DNA of 64,000 nt from Iris pallida (GCA_029216955.1 JANAVB010009599.1:5940640-6004639); one strand, 5' to 3'; shown: positions 36,911 to 47,034, counted from the first letter of the stretch. The notes: generated from the sequence alone by a model not told the origin. A program made the numbers and translations.

Positions 36911-37805
36911 GTCAATAGAGTGCATGTCATTGACTTTGTCACGATTATATCACGAGTTGTGTGTGAGTTGTGAGTATCTTGTAGTGGTCCTTTGCGTATT
37001 GGCTGATCACCCGTGCTCATGCGTAGGAATAACTATCAATAGATGCATGTTAGAAGACTTGACAGTTATCTATTATAAAACAGTGTTGTGGAAGTGACAT
37101 GTGTTGGTGTGTCGTGATTACGATGCATGTACAGTATCATTGGGGGGAGGGGACAGCTATTAGCGTAGGGACTATATTTATTTTTATACACATTTTGGGC
37201 CGATAGTGACTCGGATGAGCGCTACTTACTGCCCCGGGCCGATAGTGTCTCGTATGAGCGCTACTTGACGGCCATTCTCTATTTACTCTGCTGATCCTAC
37301 AGCCCCTGCGTAGAACGTAGTCCTCAAAGTGCATATCACATAGATGGTTAGGGACTCAGTTTTGTTATAGTTTATAGTATTTTACTTATGCAGTTATAAT
37401 GGCATGTTCTTCCTGTGTCTTGCTATATCCCTCTGAGGACCTGGTGATCTCTCCAGGTGTGTGTTTCATGATTTCTTGCAGGTGCTCTAGCTAAGGCCAT
37501 GTCTTCCATTCTCCGTGATGATTGCCCTTGGACTTGTCACTTGCTCTCGCTCGACCAATTCTTTCTTTGTATATTTTTCCATATTTAATTTAGTTGGTAG
37601 TGGATTTGTCTCCGCCCAACTATTGTGTACATGACAAACTCAAAGTTGCTTTTATATCATTATTTATCTTCGTGGATGAGGTTTAGTGTCTTGGCTTTCT
37701 ATATTTTACAGCTTATATATACATACGAGCCTTTCATTTACTCGTATGTATACAGCTGGCATGATTCGTATCTAGTCACAAGTATTTTGGGACTGGGGCG
37801 TTACA
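36911..37805 (+). repeat. C 3' LTR, second part
   Basis: It resumes exactly where 15735 left off (gtcaatagagtgcatgtca, as at 9028 in the 5' LTR) and ends GGGGCGTTACA. It carries the same acceptor-like string TTTCTTGCAGGTGCTCTAG at about 37470-37490 as the other LTR. Confidence 0.9.
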
Positions 37806-37810
37806 CCAGG

Positions 37811-37920
37811 ATAGATCGCATGTTAGATTTTCTCACTCTCTCTCTTTTTATTTCAGTAATATAGCTTCTTGTGTTTAGTTTTATTTTATTTCCCTATTCA
37901 CCCCCCTCTAGGGTTCTATA
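37811..37920 (+). repeat. S 5' LTR, second part
   Basis: It continues the S LTR after C (atagatcgcatgttagattttctc, matching 58934 in the 3' LTR) and ends ...CACCCCCCTCTAGGGTTCTATA. The 3' LTR ends TTCTACA, so the terminal base pair has drifted. Confidence 0.88.
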
Positions 37921-37922
37921 AT

Positions 37923-37934
37923 TGGTATCAAAGC
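37923..37934 (+). promoter_or_regulatory. S primer-binding site (initiator tRNA-Met type)
   Basis: TGGTATCAAAGC lies two bases after the LTR. It differs by one base from TGGTATCAGAGC, the site complementary to the 3' end of plant initiator tRNA-Met used by most copia elements. Confidence 0.85.
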
Positions 37935-37974
37935 TTTGTTCTTTTGATTTAGATTTACACCCTTAGAGTGATCC

Positions 37975-38945
37975 ATGGCCACTAACCCTAGTATCAACAC
38001 ATTCCACAATGAGGGACACTCCACAAATAGACTTCTTCTATTTGATGGAACCAACTATAACTATTGGAAGATTAGGATGAGCATTTATTTGAAGTCCATA
38101 GATTTCGATTTATGGGATTGTGTGATAAATGGTCTCCCTACTCCTTCCGGAGTTATTGAGGATGTTGTATCTGACACCCTTAGGGACAAACTCACTGAGA
38201 ATGTCAAGAAGCTTGCTAGTCGAGATGCTAAGGCTATGAACGCTCTTTACTATGCTCTCGATAGCAATGAATTCAATAGGATCTCTACTTGCAAGACTTC
38301 AATGAGATTTAGAAGTTACTAGAAGTCACACACGAGGGAACATCACAAGTAAAAGAATCAAAGATTAGTAGACTCACACAAGAATATAAATCTTTTAAGA
38401 TGAAACAAGATGAGTCTATTACTTGCATGTTTACTCGTTTCGGTGATTTCATTAACCCTCTTTCTTCTCTTGGTAACGAATATCCCGCTCATGAAAAGAT
38501 CAGGAAAATTCTCAAAGGATTGACTAAAGGATGGAGTCCTAAAGCTATCGCCATCATTGAAGGGAACGACTTGACAACCATGAACCTTGAGACCCTCATG
38601 GGGAAGCTTATCACTCATGAACTTGACATGAAAGATCGAGAGGAATCATCCATACAAGAGAATGAGAAGGAGAAGGCCAAAGAAAAGGAGAAGTCTCTGC
38701 CTCTCAAAGCTACAAAATCCTACTCAAAGGATAGCTCCGACGACAACGAGTCAGATGATGATGAAGAAATAGCTTTCACAGCTAAGCATTTTCGAAAGTT
38801 CCTCAAGTTCAACAAAGCCAACCGCTTTAGACGAGGCAACGATAAAGATTCGGCGCGCTACCAATGCAGGGGAATCGGTCACATCAAGAGAGATTGCCCT
38901 ATGACACGAAAGGACTCAAGTAAGTACGAGAAGCCTAACAAATGA
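37975..38945 (+). pseudogene. S gag, N-terminal and central part
   Basis: The start is the ATG at 37975 (MATNPS), 40 bases after the primer site. Residues 20-45 carry LLLFDGTNYNYWKIRM, the DUF4219-type motif at the start of copia gag. A frameshift and a TAG near 38300-38320 break the frame. The rest continues at 38400-38945 with the UBN2-type gag core (MKQDESI, EKIRKILKGL), a Lys/Glu-rich stretch and a zinc knuckle, in which YQCRGIGHIKRDC has lost its first Cys (Arg instead). A TGA at 38943-38945 ends this piece. Gag would build the virus-like particle in the cytoplasm. This copy cannot. Confidence 0.88.
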
Positions 38946-39880
38946 AGCTCTTCCTACAGAAAATACACCAACACCAGCATCTGGTGTGAGAGTGATGCTA
39001 ACGACTCAGACAACGACAAAGACTGTAAACACAATGCAAACATTTGTCTCATGGCAACCGATGAGGTACTCGATGATCTCTTTTTGAATACTCACACTTA
39101 TGATGACTTGGAAAATGCTATTCTGAACTACACGAGGAACACAAAGGTGTTAGAAATAAGTACAAGAAATCTCTAAAAGAGGTGGATGTACTTCAACTTG
39201 AAGTAGAAAGACTCTCTAACATCATTATTGATGTACAAGGAAAATCTTCTACCTCCGACACGGATGAGATAGAGTCTTTGCGACTCAAGTTACAAGAATC
39301 TCAAGTTATCATTGAGAAAACGGATGATGAGATTCAATCACTCAGAAGGGCTTATGATTTTGTTATGCATAAAGTTCAAACTGCAAATAGAAGAGAATAT
39401 GATACTTCTACTAAGTATAATGATCTTCTTGTGCAGAGTAAGAAACTAGGTGATAAGAACACTACTCGTACACATGCTCCAAGACACGCCTACACTCATC
39501 ACAATACTAGTCACAATTCTTACATGAACAAGAACACAACACACAAGTCCTATCCTAACACAAAGAAAGGACCCTTTGTTAAGAAGAACACCTTACATCA
39601 TGCCCTCTATTATCATCATCATTACACTCATGATAGAACTACTTGCATTAAAGCTTCGCATGTGCATAACACTCACACATTCTCTTCTAAATCTTCTATG
39701 ATGTGCAACTATTGTGGCTTACTTGGACATACTTCTAATTATTGTCTAACAAGGAAACAAGTTGATATGAAAGTTTATAAATGGGTTCCTAAGACTAACA
39801 ATCAAGGACCCAAACAATCATGGGTACCAAAATGTTCATCTTCAACTAATGTTGTAGGTGAAGAATCCTTCTCATGCTAG
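38946..39880 (+). pseudogene. S gag, C-terminal part with coiled coil and second zinc knuckle
   Basis: Acidic sequence continues after the stop at 38945. A frame change near 39125 leads into the open piece 39182-39880 (232 codons). It starts with a heptad-rich stretch likely to form a coiled coil (residues 1-70). A His/Asn/Thr-rich region follows, then an intact CCHC knuckle (CNYCGLLGHTSNYC, residues about 175-188), then WVPKT and WVPKC. A coiled coil plus a late knuckle is typical of Sirevirus gag. The frame ends TGC TAG at 39875-39880, and pol overlaps it in the +1 frame. Confidence 0.85.
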
Positions 39881-41477
39881 AAGCAAGTGGATCCTCGATA
39901 GCGGTTGTTCACGGTACTTGACCGGTGATGCTTCACTTTTTACAATGCTATCGATGAAGAAAGAAGGACATGTATCCTTTGGTAACAATCTAAAAGGCCA
40001 CTTCATAGGAAACGGTAATATCGATTCCCCTCCTTATCTTTGTATTAAGAATGTTTGTCTTGTTACAAATCTCAAACACAATCTTCTCAGTATCAGTCAT
40101 CTTACGGATAATGGTTATGATATTATGTTTGTTAAACTCAAATGCTTTATTACCAATAGCTCTAGTAGATCTACAGTATATGATGGCATTAGAGAAAACA
40201 ATATCTATGTTCTCTATCTTGTTGAAGGTACTAACAATGACAGGTGCTTAGTTGCAAAGAACGATGAAAGTTGGCTTTGGCACATGAGGCTCAGACACGC
40301 CAACATGGATACCATTTCCCGTCTTACAACCAAGAAGCTTGTACGAGGACTTCCAAGTATCTCCTTCAAAAAGGATATGGTGTGTGAAGAATGTAAGAAA
40401 AGTAAGTTGACCAAGTCATCCTTCAAATCCATCAACTCTGTGAGTACCACTAGACCACTTCAACTTATTCATATGGATTTATTTGGTCCTAGTAGAGTAG
40501 CTAGTCTTGGAGGCAAACTTTATGCTTTTGTTTTGGTTGATGATTTTTCGAGATTTACTTGGATCATTTTTCTTGCTAGTAAAAGTGATATTTTTCGTGA
40601 ATTTGTTGCATTTTGTAAACGTGTTCAAAATGATAAAGGCATTTCTATTAACAAGATTAGAAGTGATTATGGAGGAGAATCTGACAATGCCGATTTTAAA
40701 AGATTTTGTGAAAAGAATGGTTTTGGTCATGATTTTGCTTGGCCACAAACTCCTCAACAAAATGGTGTTGTGGAGGGAAAGAATAGAACCCTTGGCGATA
40801 TGGCCCGGGTTATGTTAAACCAATATAAGCTCCCCCAATACTTTTGGGCGGAAGCCGTAAACACGGCATGTCATGTTATAAATAGGGTCTTGATTAGATC
40901 TATATATAAAAAGACTCCTTATGCGCTTTGGTTTGACAACATTCCCTCTATTGAGTATTTTAAAGTTTTTGGATGCAAATGTTTTATTTTGAATAACAAG
41001 GACAACCTAGGCAAGTTTGAAGAAAAAGTGTATGAAGGTATTTTTCTTGGCTACTCAATACATAGTAATAGTTTCCATGTCTTTAATAAAAGAAGTCTCG
41101 TTGTCGAAGAGTCAATTAATGTCTCTTTTGATGAACTTAACTCTTCTACATCCTCCTCATCCGATGATACTGAGGACATCTCTTTTGGTTTGGAGAACTC
41201 TTCTATTGGAGATCCTCGTCCTTCATCTAACAATGAAATTCTGACCCCTTCAACAGAAGATTCTCCACCACTCGAGCCTCCTCAAGAGGATCTCCCAAAG
41301 GAATGGAGATTTGTCCCTAATCATCGTAAGGAACTTATCATTGGTGATCCTTCATCCCGTGTAAGTACTAGAACCTCCACTCATGATCTTTGTGCAAACG
41401 TGGCTTTTATTTCTCAAATAGAGCCTGAAAATATTAATGATGCTTTTCATGATGAATTTTGGATGCTAGCGATGTAA
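39858..41477 (+). CDS. S pol: protease and integrase (open for 539 codons)
   Basis: The protease core WILDSGCSRYLTGD lies at residues 11-24, with the catalytic DSG. The integrase zinc motif has His142, His147, Cys176 and Cys179. The catalytic core has Asp207 (IHMDLFGP), Asp270 (IRSDYGG) and Glu306 (VVEGKN), with 35 residues between the last two as in copia integrases. The residue after the Glu is Gly, where Arg is usual. A Ser-rich acidic linker follows. The frame is stopped by TAA at 41475-41477 within the normal pol frame, before reverse transcriptase. The first ATG is probably not a true start. Pol is expected to be made by a +1 shift from gag. Confidence 0.88.
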   Translation: MKNPSHARSKWILDSGCSRYLTGDASLFTMLSMKKEGHVSFGNNLKGHFIGNGNIDSPPYLCIKNVCLVTNLKHNLLSISHLTDNGYDIMFVKLKCFITNSSSRSTVYDGIRENNIYVLYLVEGTNNDRCLVAKNDESWLWHMRLRHANMDTISRLTTKKLVRGLPSISFKKDMVCEECKKSKLTKSSFKSINSVSTTRPLQLIHMDLFGPSRVASLGGKLYAFVLVDDFSRFTWIIFLASKSDIFREFVAFCKRVQNDKGISINKIRSDYGGESDNADFKRFCEKNGFGHDFAWPQTPQQNGVVEGKNRTLGDMARVMLNQYKLPQYFWAEAVNTACHVINRVLIRSIYKKTPYALWFDNIPSIEYFKVFGCKCFILNNKDNLGKFEEKVYEGIFLGYSIHSNSFHVFNKRSLVVEESINVSFDELNSSTSSSSDDTEDISFGLENSSIGDPRPSSNNEILTPSTEDSPPLEPPQEDLPKEWRFVPNHRKELIIGDPSSRVSTRTSTHDLCANVAFISQIEPENINDAFHDEFWMLAM

Positions 41478-42397
41478 GAAGAGCTAAATCAATTAGAGCG
41501 AAATAAGGTTTGGGAACTTGTCCCTAAACCTAACAACCACCCCATTATTGGAACTAAATGGGTGTTTCACAATAAACTTAATGAAGATGGCATAGTGACT
41601 CGTAACAAAGCCCGATTGGTTGCTCAAGGCTATAACCAAGAGGAAGGCATTGACTACGATGAAACCTATGCTCCGGTTGCTCGTCTTGAATCCATTCGCA
41701 TGCTATGTGCTTTTGCTTGCTTTAATGATTTTAAACTATTTCAAATGGATGTCAAATGTGTGTTTCTAAATGGTATTATTAAAGAGGAATTTAATGTTAA
41801 GCAACCTCCAGGCTTTGAAGATTTTCAATTTTCTCATCACGTCTTCAAACTACACAAAGCCCTTTATGGCTTCAAACAAGCTCCTCGTGCTGGTATGAGC
41901 TCCTTAGTTCCTTCCTCATTTCTCACAATTTTTCTAAGGGCAAAGTCGACACCACACTTTTCATCAAATCCCTTAATGGTACTCTTTTATTAGTACAAAT
42001 TTATGTCGACGACATTATCTTTGGTTCTACTAACAGTGCACTTTGTGTAGAATTTGCTAAAGTAATGCAGGATGAATTTGAAATGAGAATGATGGGCGAA
42101 CTATTATTCTTTTTGGGCTTACAAATCAAACAAGGACCCAAAGGAACTTTCATCAATCCAGCCAAATATACAAAGGATCTCCTCAAATGCTTCAAATTTG
42201 ACTCATCCAAATCAATGAGAACTCCTATGGCAACAATGACAAAACTTGATAATAATGAAGATGGTACTTCGGTCGACATTCGTAAGTATCGAGGTATGAT
42301 CGGTAGCTTACTCTATCTAACTACTAGTCGACCTGATATCATGTTTAGTGTATGTCTTTGTGCACGATACCAAGCAAATCCAAAGGAATCGCACTAA
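41478..42397 (+). pseudogene. S pol: reverse transcriptase
   Basis: Immediately after the TAA the frame resumes (EELNQLERNKVWELVPKP) and reads the copia RT: TKWVFHNKL, NKARLVAQGYNQ, DETYAPVARL, then FQMDVK with the first catalytic Asp. A one-base deletion near 41892 (after KQAPRA) shifts the frame. The second part, with the YVDD catalytic motif near 42004-42015, runs in another frame to SRPDIMFSVCLCARYQ. A TAA at 42395-42397 ends it. The enzyme copied element RNA into DNA inside gag particles and is dead in this copy. Confidence 0.88.
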
Positions 42398-42950
42398 TGT
42401 GATGTAAAGTGTATTTTTCGATATCTCAAAGGCACCATTAATATGGGACTTTGGTATCCGAAATCTTCATCCTTTGAGCTTTATGGCTTCTCGGATGTAG
42501 ATTTTGTCGGATGTAAAAATGACCGAAAAAGCACTAGCGGTACATGTCAATTCTTTGGAAAATCCTTGGTATCGTGGTTTAGTAAGAAACAAAATCCTGT
42601 TGCTCTTTCAACCACTGAGGCCGAGTATGTAGCGGCCGGATACTGTTGTGCACAAATTCTTTGGATGTCACAAACACTTGTAGACTATGGCATTTTTTCG
42701 ACTTGCACTTCTATTAAATGTGATAATACTAGCTCGATAAATCTCACAAAAAACTCGATTTGTCACTCTCGTAAGAAGCACATTGATATTAGACACCATT
42801 TTCTTCGTAACCATCAACAAAAAGGGATATCCGTCTTGATTTCATTCACAATACTTATCAATTGGCCGACATTTTTACCAAACCACTGCCGGAGGATCGT
42901 TTCGTATTTCTCTGCCAAGAATTAGGCATCATTCTTTTTGGCACTTAGCT
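42398..42950 (+). pseudogene. S pol: RNase H and pol end
   Basis: It continues in the same frame as the RT second half and reads the copia RNase H: GFSDVDFVGC with an Asp, KSTSGTCQFFG, STTEAEYVAA with the Glu, and CDNTSSI with an Asp. A small deletion near 42822 shifts the frame. The usual C-terminus (an LADIFTKPL-type motif) is readable in another frame up to about 42950. Confidence 0.85.
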
Positions 42951-43154
42951 CCCCTCCAACGGTTCACCGACCGTATACGGCGGCGTACCGACGACAGCCC
43001 CCATTTACTCCGATCATCAATTAACTTATATTTTCAAAAATTTCCAACCCTTTCTAATTCCCCTTCTTTTTTTTTATAAAATCAACCTTCTTCTTCTTCT
43101 TCTTCCTCCTCTTCATTCTTCATCACTTCTCCATCATACTTCTCCATCAACCCC
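42951..43154 (+). other. S spacer between pol and the extra ORF
   Basis: This interval is about 200 bases, non-coding and CT-rich towards its end (tcttcttcttcttcctcctc). It includes the motif ccgaccgtatacggcggcgtaccgacg at 42969-42995, which resembles the CCGACGGTATACC palindromes of the S LTR. It may be a leader for separate expression of the following ORF. Confidence 0.5.
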
Positions 43155-44382
43155 ATGGCCACTCACAAACGTCCTCGCTTCTCCTCCACCGTTGCGAACC
43201 CGTTCACCCCCGTGCCTCTTCCTAATGACTATTATCCAAAAAATTTCACCTCCGCCCTAGCTACCGACGCTTGGTTCCAACATTTTGACAACCACAACGT
43301 CTTTAAGGGTAAGGCTATCAACTGGAATCTTTTCTACGGCCATCTCTCCCTTTTTGAGTCGGTCGGCCTCTCATATCTTCTGTGGCGTCAGGTGCCCGTC
43401 TACCCGGCAGCGGTACGCCTATTCTACTGTAATCTCGTTCCCGATCTCCAAAACAATGCCATCGAGACCATGGTGATTGATCGCCACTTTCGCCTGACGG
43501 CTCGAGATATTGTCGAGATTCTCGAAGTCCCTAACAAAGGAGATGCTCTGCCGACCTTGGCCGGTCTCTATCCCTCTGTCGAAGTCTCCTTTGACGAGTT
43601 CTGTGCCATCATTTGCAAGGGACCCAATCCTACGACCATTCTGGCCCTTTCTAAGCAGTTGGAGCCCTTTTACTACGAGCTCCATTGAATCATCTGCCAC
43701 ACCATCTACCCCAAGGCCAGAAACTACGATACGATCACCAATGACACACTCGTCTTCATGTACTACCTCTACTCCAAGAAGACTTGGTCGTTTCCCAAGA
43801 TCCTTCTTAATGCTTTCTTCTTTGTCCTGCCCGTCGAAAAATAGTCCCTCAATTATGGAGCCTTCATCACTCTTATCCTTGAGGCGAAGAACGTAGATCT
43901 CTCCATCTGCTAGTCGGACGACGTACCCTCATTTCTTGCTATTTCCCGTTCTACCCTTGGTGCATCCATGTCTTGTGCATCTTCCTCCCATGAACCGTCG
44001 GCCGCTTCTCCTGCTGCGCCATCTTTTGTGCCTCCTCCATCCGGATGGTTCATGCCGCTGACCTAGCAGCATTTTGACATGCGCATGGCTCAGGCGGAGG
44101 AGCAGATGCGGCCAACACCCATGGCCTTGGGAATCTTATCCAGAGCCGCTTTCATGACCAGACCTATTTCATCCAGCGAACTCTCCAGGACCGAAATGCC
44201 TATCTGGATCTCAACCTTCAGGATCCCCAGTACCAAGGCTCCTGCTTCTCTGGCCCCAACGCCTACGGCTTCATGTACCCGGACGGCGTGGATCCTTTCG
44301 GTGCTTTTTACGGTGCTCAGGATGGGGAGGACGATGATCCGGTGGATGAGCAGTTACGTGCTCCTGTTGATGGTGGTAGAAT
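43155..44382 (+). pseudogene. S extra ORF downstream of pol (Sirevirus envelope-like / plant transposon-associated protein)
   Basis: The ATG at 43155 has a good plant context (ccatggcc). The first 177 codons are open (MATHKRPRFSS... AWFQHF, SVGLSYLLW, AVRLFYCNL, DRHFRLTARDIVEIL). The pattern resembles plant proteins often labelled putative plant transposon protein. In-frame stops follow at 43686-43688 (TGA), 43841-43843 (TAG) and later. The frame remains recognisable to an acidic tail (DGEDDDPVDEQ) near 44350. E has the same ORF in the same place. I see no clear signal peptide, so the envelope label is by lineage tradition only. Confidence 0.7.
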
Positions 44383-44715
44383 AAATTGGTGTCCTTTTAA
44401 TGTGTGTCCTTTGAGGTCCTTCGGGGACCAGTAGTTTGTTTTTATGTTGTGTGTGGTCCTTCGGGGACTATTTCTTATGTTTTGATAATGTCTTGCTCAC
44501 TCTCGTCAAGGAGAGTTTTATCTTTCTTTTATGTAGTCACGAGCATGTACCCTATTTCTATATATAATATATGCATGCTTTTGTCCACCATATTGCTTTT
44601 CATGTTTATTGCTGAATTTTTTATACTTAATTCCCATCTTTGATTAAGTGACAAAGGAAAAGAAAATGTATTGAGGGGGAGTTGTCTACCTACGGGGGAG
44701 TCACTCCCTGAAGAT
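44383..44715 (+). promoter_or_regulatory. S 3' untranslated region: stem-loops and polypurine tracts
   Basis: GGTCCTTCGGGGACC at 44415-44429 and a near copy at 44455-44469 can each fold as a 5-bp stem with a TTCGG loop. ACTCTC/GAGAGT (44499-44516) makes another stem. Polypurine tracts GAGGGGGAG (about 44674-44682) and CGGGGGAG (about 44691-44698) follow. The final tract, ATGGGGGAGAT, lies after the CACTA element at about 57686-57696. Repeated polypurine tracts and short palindromes are described for Sireviruses. Confidence 0.6.
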
Positions 44716-45240
44716 CACTACTAAAATACAACGATTTAGCGACGGCCCTATCCGTCGTTAATCCATCGCTAATTGAAATTACCGATGGATTACCGACGGA
44801 TACAGGCTGAAAATATCCGTCGGGAATAACCTCGTCGCTAAAACTAGTCTGTCGCTAGTACGTCGGTCGCCGACTACTTAGCGACGGATTACCGTTGGCT
44901 TCGTCAAACCTTTAGCGACAGCTAGCCGACGATTTTCGGTCAACTTTGACAGTTTAAAATTTTAATGTAGCATCATTTAGCGACGGACAAACCGTCGCTA
45001 AACCGTCGTTAAATGCGTATTAGAGGGTTTCTGATACATAAAATATGTCGCTAATCCGTCACTAATCCGTCACCAACCTCGTCGGATTAGCGGCGGAGTA
45101 GCGACGGATAATTCGTCGACAGGCTCCTGGATATCTTTCATAATTCTAGGACCTTGGCGATGGATAACCCGTCGGGTTTTAGTCGCCCATCTGTCGCTAA
45201 CTAGGAATCCCCCAGTTAGCGACGGATAGTCCGCCGGAAA
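44716..45240. repeat. CACTA left terminal and subterminal repeat region
   Basis: It starts with the terminal repeat and then carries many copies of (T)TAGCGACGGA, CCGTCGCTAA and CCGTCGG variants in both orientations over about 500 bases. This dense array is what CACTA-type subterminal binding proteins recognise. Confidence 0.88.
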
Positions 45241-45611
45241 GTGGCCGCCAGTCCGTCAGTATCTGGGAATATTTTGAAAAAAATAGCATAAAACTGGACA
45301 TTCCCAATATACACAATTCTAATATACAAAACACACAAATAATCCCAAGCAATTCCAATATACACAATTCCAAAATACAGAACACAAATATTCAATATCC
45401 AAAAAAATAAATATCTCAAGCACAAATATATAAATCACACAAATATTCTAATATACAAAACACACAAACAATTCCAACACACAAATATCCCAAGCATTCA
45501 AATTGTTCACACAAAACACACAAATATTCAATATTTAAACACAAATATTCAATATTCAATAAAAAAATTGACTTTGGCCTCAGCAAAGACCGCAAGTCAG
45601 ACAATGAATTC
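45241..45611. other. CACTA interior, A/C-rich low-complexity DNA
   Basis: It is dominated by variants of cacaaatattc and atacacaattcc over about 300 bases. There is no supported gene. On the minus strand it would be the region after the ORF at 45612, possibly its 3' untranslated part. Confidence 0.5.
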
Positions 45612-45953
45612 TCACAGCCAGGGATCATAGTTGCGTTGAGGCATGTACCATTCTATCAGCCACTTTGCATACGAAGGGTGAATCTGGTTGAGGTCTTCTG
45701 TAGGGACGGGAGGGTCAGTCCCGATGCTACTACTCTCTGACGGTGGCTCCTCCTTAACTTCAATCTTGGGAGCAATCTCTTCCCTGATGGTCATCGGTTC
45801 TTTCTTGACCTCGACCTTTGGTAACACCTCCTCCTTAACAGTCACCGGCTCTTGTTTGACGATGGGGACTTCCTCTGTATCGACCTCCAAGGGTTCCTTG
45901 TCTCGGCCCCTTCCTCGGCTAGCAGCACCACCACGGGGAGTCTTAGGAGCCAT
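45612..45953 (-). CDS. CACTA-borne ORF 1 with four SUMO-type motifs, unknown function
   Basis: The ORF is 113 codons from the ATG at 45951-45953. A longer frame starts 8 codons upstream, but the shorter start matches the related ORF at 48583. The N-terminus is basic (MAPKTPRGGAASRGRGR). Residues 31-69 hold four psi-K-x-E sites (VKQE, VKEE, VKKE, VKEE; lysines 33, 40, 50, 67), the consensus for SUMO attachment. The C-terminus is HPSYAKWLIEWYMP... and ends at a TGA. A candidate splice acceptor (ctgttgtcag) lies just before the ATG on the minus strand. I do not recognise the family. A DNA-binding accessory protein of the transposon (TNPA-like) is a guess. The ORF may be one exon. Confidence 0.5.
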   Translation of the reverse strand: MAPKTPRGGAASRGRGRDKEPLEVDTEEVPIVKQEPVTVKEEVLPKVEVKKEPMTIREEIAPKIEVKEEPPSESSSIGTDPPVPTEDLNQIHPSYAKWLIEWYMPQRNYDPWL

Positions 45954-45960
45954 CTCTCTG

Positions 45961-46230
45961 ACAACAGAAATTTTCATATAGGGTAAAGAAATTTACTCAA
46001 ATTATAAAAAAAAGAAGTTTATCGAAATTGTAATCGGAGTAATGAAACGATATTGGAGATAGCATATCGTAGTGGTCGGACGGGAGGGGGGTGACGTGCC
46101 ACCACCCATGGCGCGCTAGGGGGACGGCTACAAATAACAGGGACACTGACGCACAAATACCGCTCGAGTGAGTCAAAGGCATGCAGCCACTTCCCTCCCT
46201 CCATTCCTCCTCTCCCTCTCTCATGCTACC
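45961..46230. other. CACTA interior between ORF 1 and hairpin 1
   Basis: No gene or repeat is recognised. The stretch 46080-46230 is GC-richer, then CT-rich, and contains the string atgctaccaa, whose reverse complement recurs at 46890. Confidence 0.4.
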
Positions 46231-46801
46231 AACAGGAAGGATCAGTGCTTTCTAGTTCTCTTCCATCCATCAATTCCTCCGTTCTGATCAAGCTTCTTCC
46301 TTCTCCTCTCCTCCACCATGGTTCTAGACCCATCTGCTCCTTCCTACTTCCCTTCTTTTTATTTGACTCTCTCAGCCACATATGATATCCAGCTCAAGTG
46401 TAGAGTCGGGGGAGAATAAGTGGGCAGGAAGAGGAGGGGGAAGCAGCACAGCCGGCGGCATGACCTGGAGGAAGTACAGATGTTTTGCTGGAGGTGCTGG
46501 CGATTTTCCTAGGATGGTGTTGAGGAGCAAGTGTAGAGTCGGCCGAAGGAGCCTGTACTTCCTCCAGGTTATGCTGCCGGCTGTGCTGCTTCCCCCTCAT
46601 CTTCCTACCCACTTCTTCTTCCCCGACTCTACACTTGAGCTGGATATCATATGTGGCTGAGAGAGTCAAATAAGAAGAAGGGAAGTAGGAAGGAGCAGAT
46701 GGGTCCAGAGCCATGGTGGAGGAGATGAGAAGAAAGAAGCTTGATCAGAACGGAGGAATGGATGGATGGAAAAGAACTAGAAAGCACTGATCCTTCCTGT
46801 T
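46231..46801. repeat. Long hairpin 1: 249-bp inverted repeat with 73-base spacer
   Basis: The left arm 46231-46479 and right arm 46553-46801 are near-perfect reverse complements (aacaggaagg ... gaagtacag against ctgtacttcc ... ccttcctgtt). The spacer repeats part of the arm (caagtgtagagtcgg at 46404 and 46528). The right arm's outward match is displaced: gtagcatgagagag reappears at 46895, after about 90 unmatched bases. Open frames inside are mirror images of each other and not genes. Confidence 0.85.
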
Positions 46802-47034
46802 GTAAGAACTGTAAAAAGTGAGAAAGGAGAGGGGGTCTTTGATTTTTGCGTTTATCATCATTAGAGGGAGCAGCACTGGAAAAGTTGTGACGTTGGTAGC
46901 ATGAGAGAGTAAAAATCTGTATCACAAGACTAAGATAATTACTATGTAATCATGTACTCACCAATAACCGAATGTAACTGGAGTCGTTGGGCCTATCGTG
47001 CAGTAATTGGTTGATCCGCTGGTATAGGCCGGAT
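46802..47034. other. CACTA interior between the hairpins
   Basis: No gene is recognised. On the minus strand, GTGAGTACATG at about 46951-46961 is a good splice-donor match, compatible with a leftward transcript running through the region. Confidence 0.4.

Larger units (their letters stand above)
6328..37805 (+). mobile_element. Element C: Ty3/gypsy-type LTR element with non-coding interior (LARD-like), containing A and B
   Basis: The two LTRs are 6328-9920 and 13039-15740 plus 36911-37805. They start TGTAAACTCC/TGTAACCTCC and end GGGGCRTTACA. The flanking five bases are ctagg (6323-6327) and ccagg (37806-37810), a TSD with one mismatch. The interior (9921-13038) has no recognisable gag or pol. 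The 3' end of the interior (TTTCGAGGACAAAATTC... AAGTTGGGTAGGA) is typical of gypsy elements next to the polypurine tract. Large LTRs with a non-coding interior define a LARD, which needs enzymes from another element. Confidence 0.85.

Noticed and set aside
46382..46925. Open frames of 92-106 codons in hairpin 1
   Set aside because: Mirror-image translations of the two arms. No recognised domain and no coding evidence.
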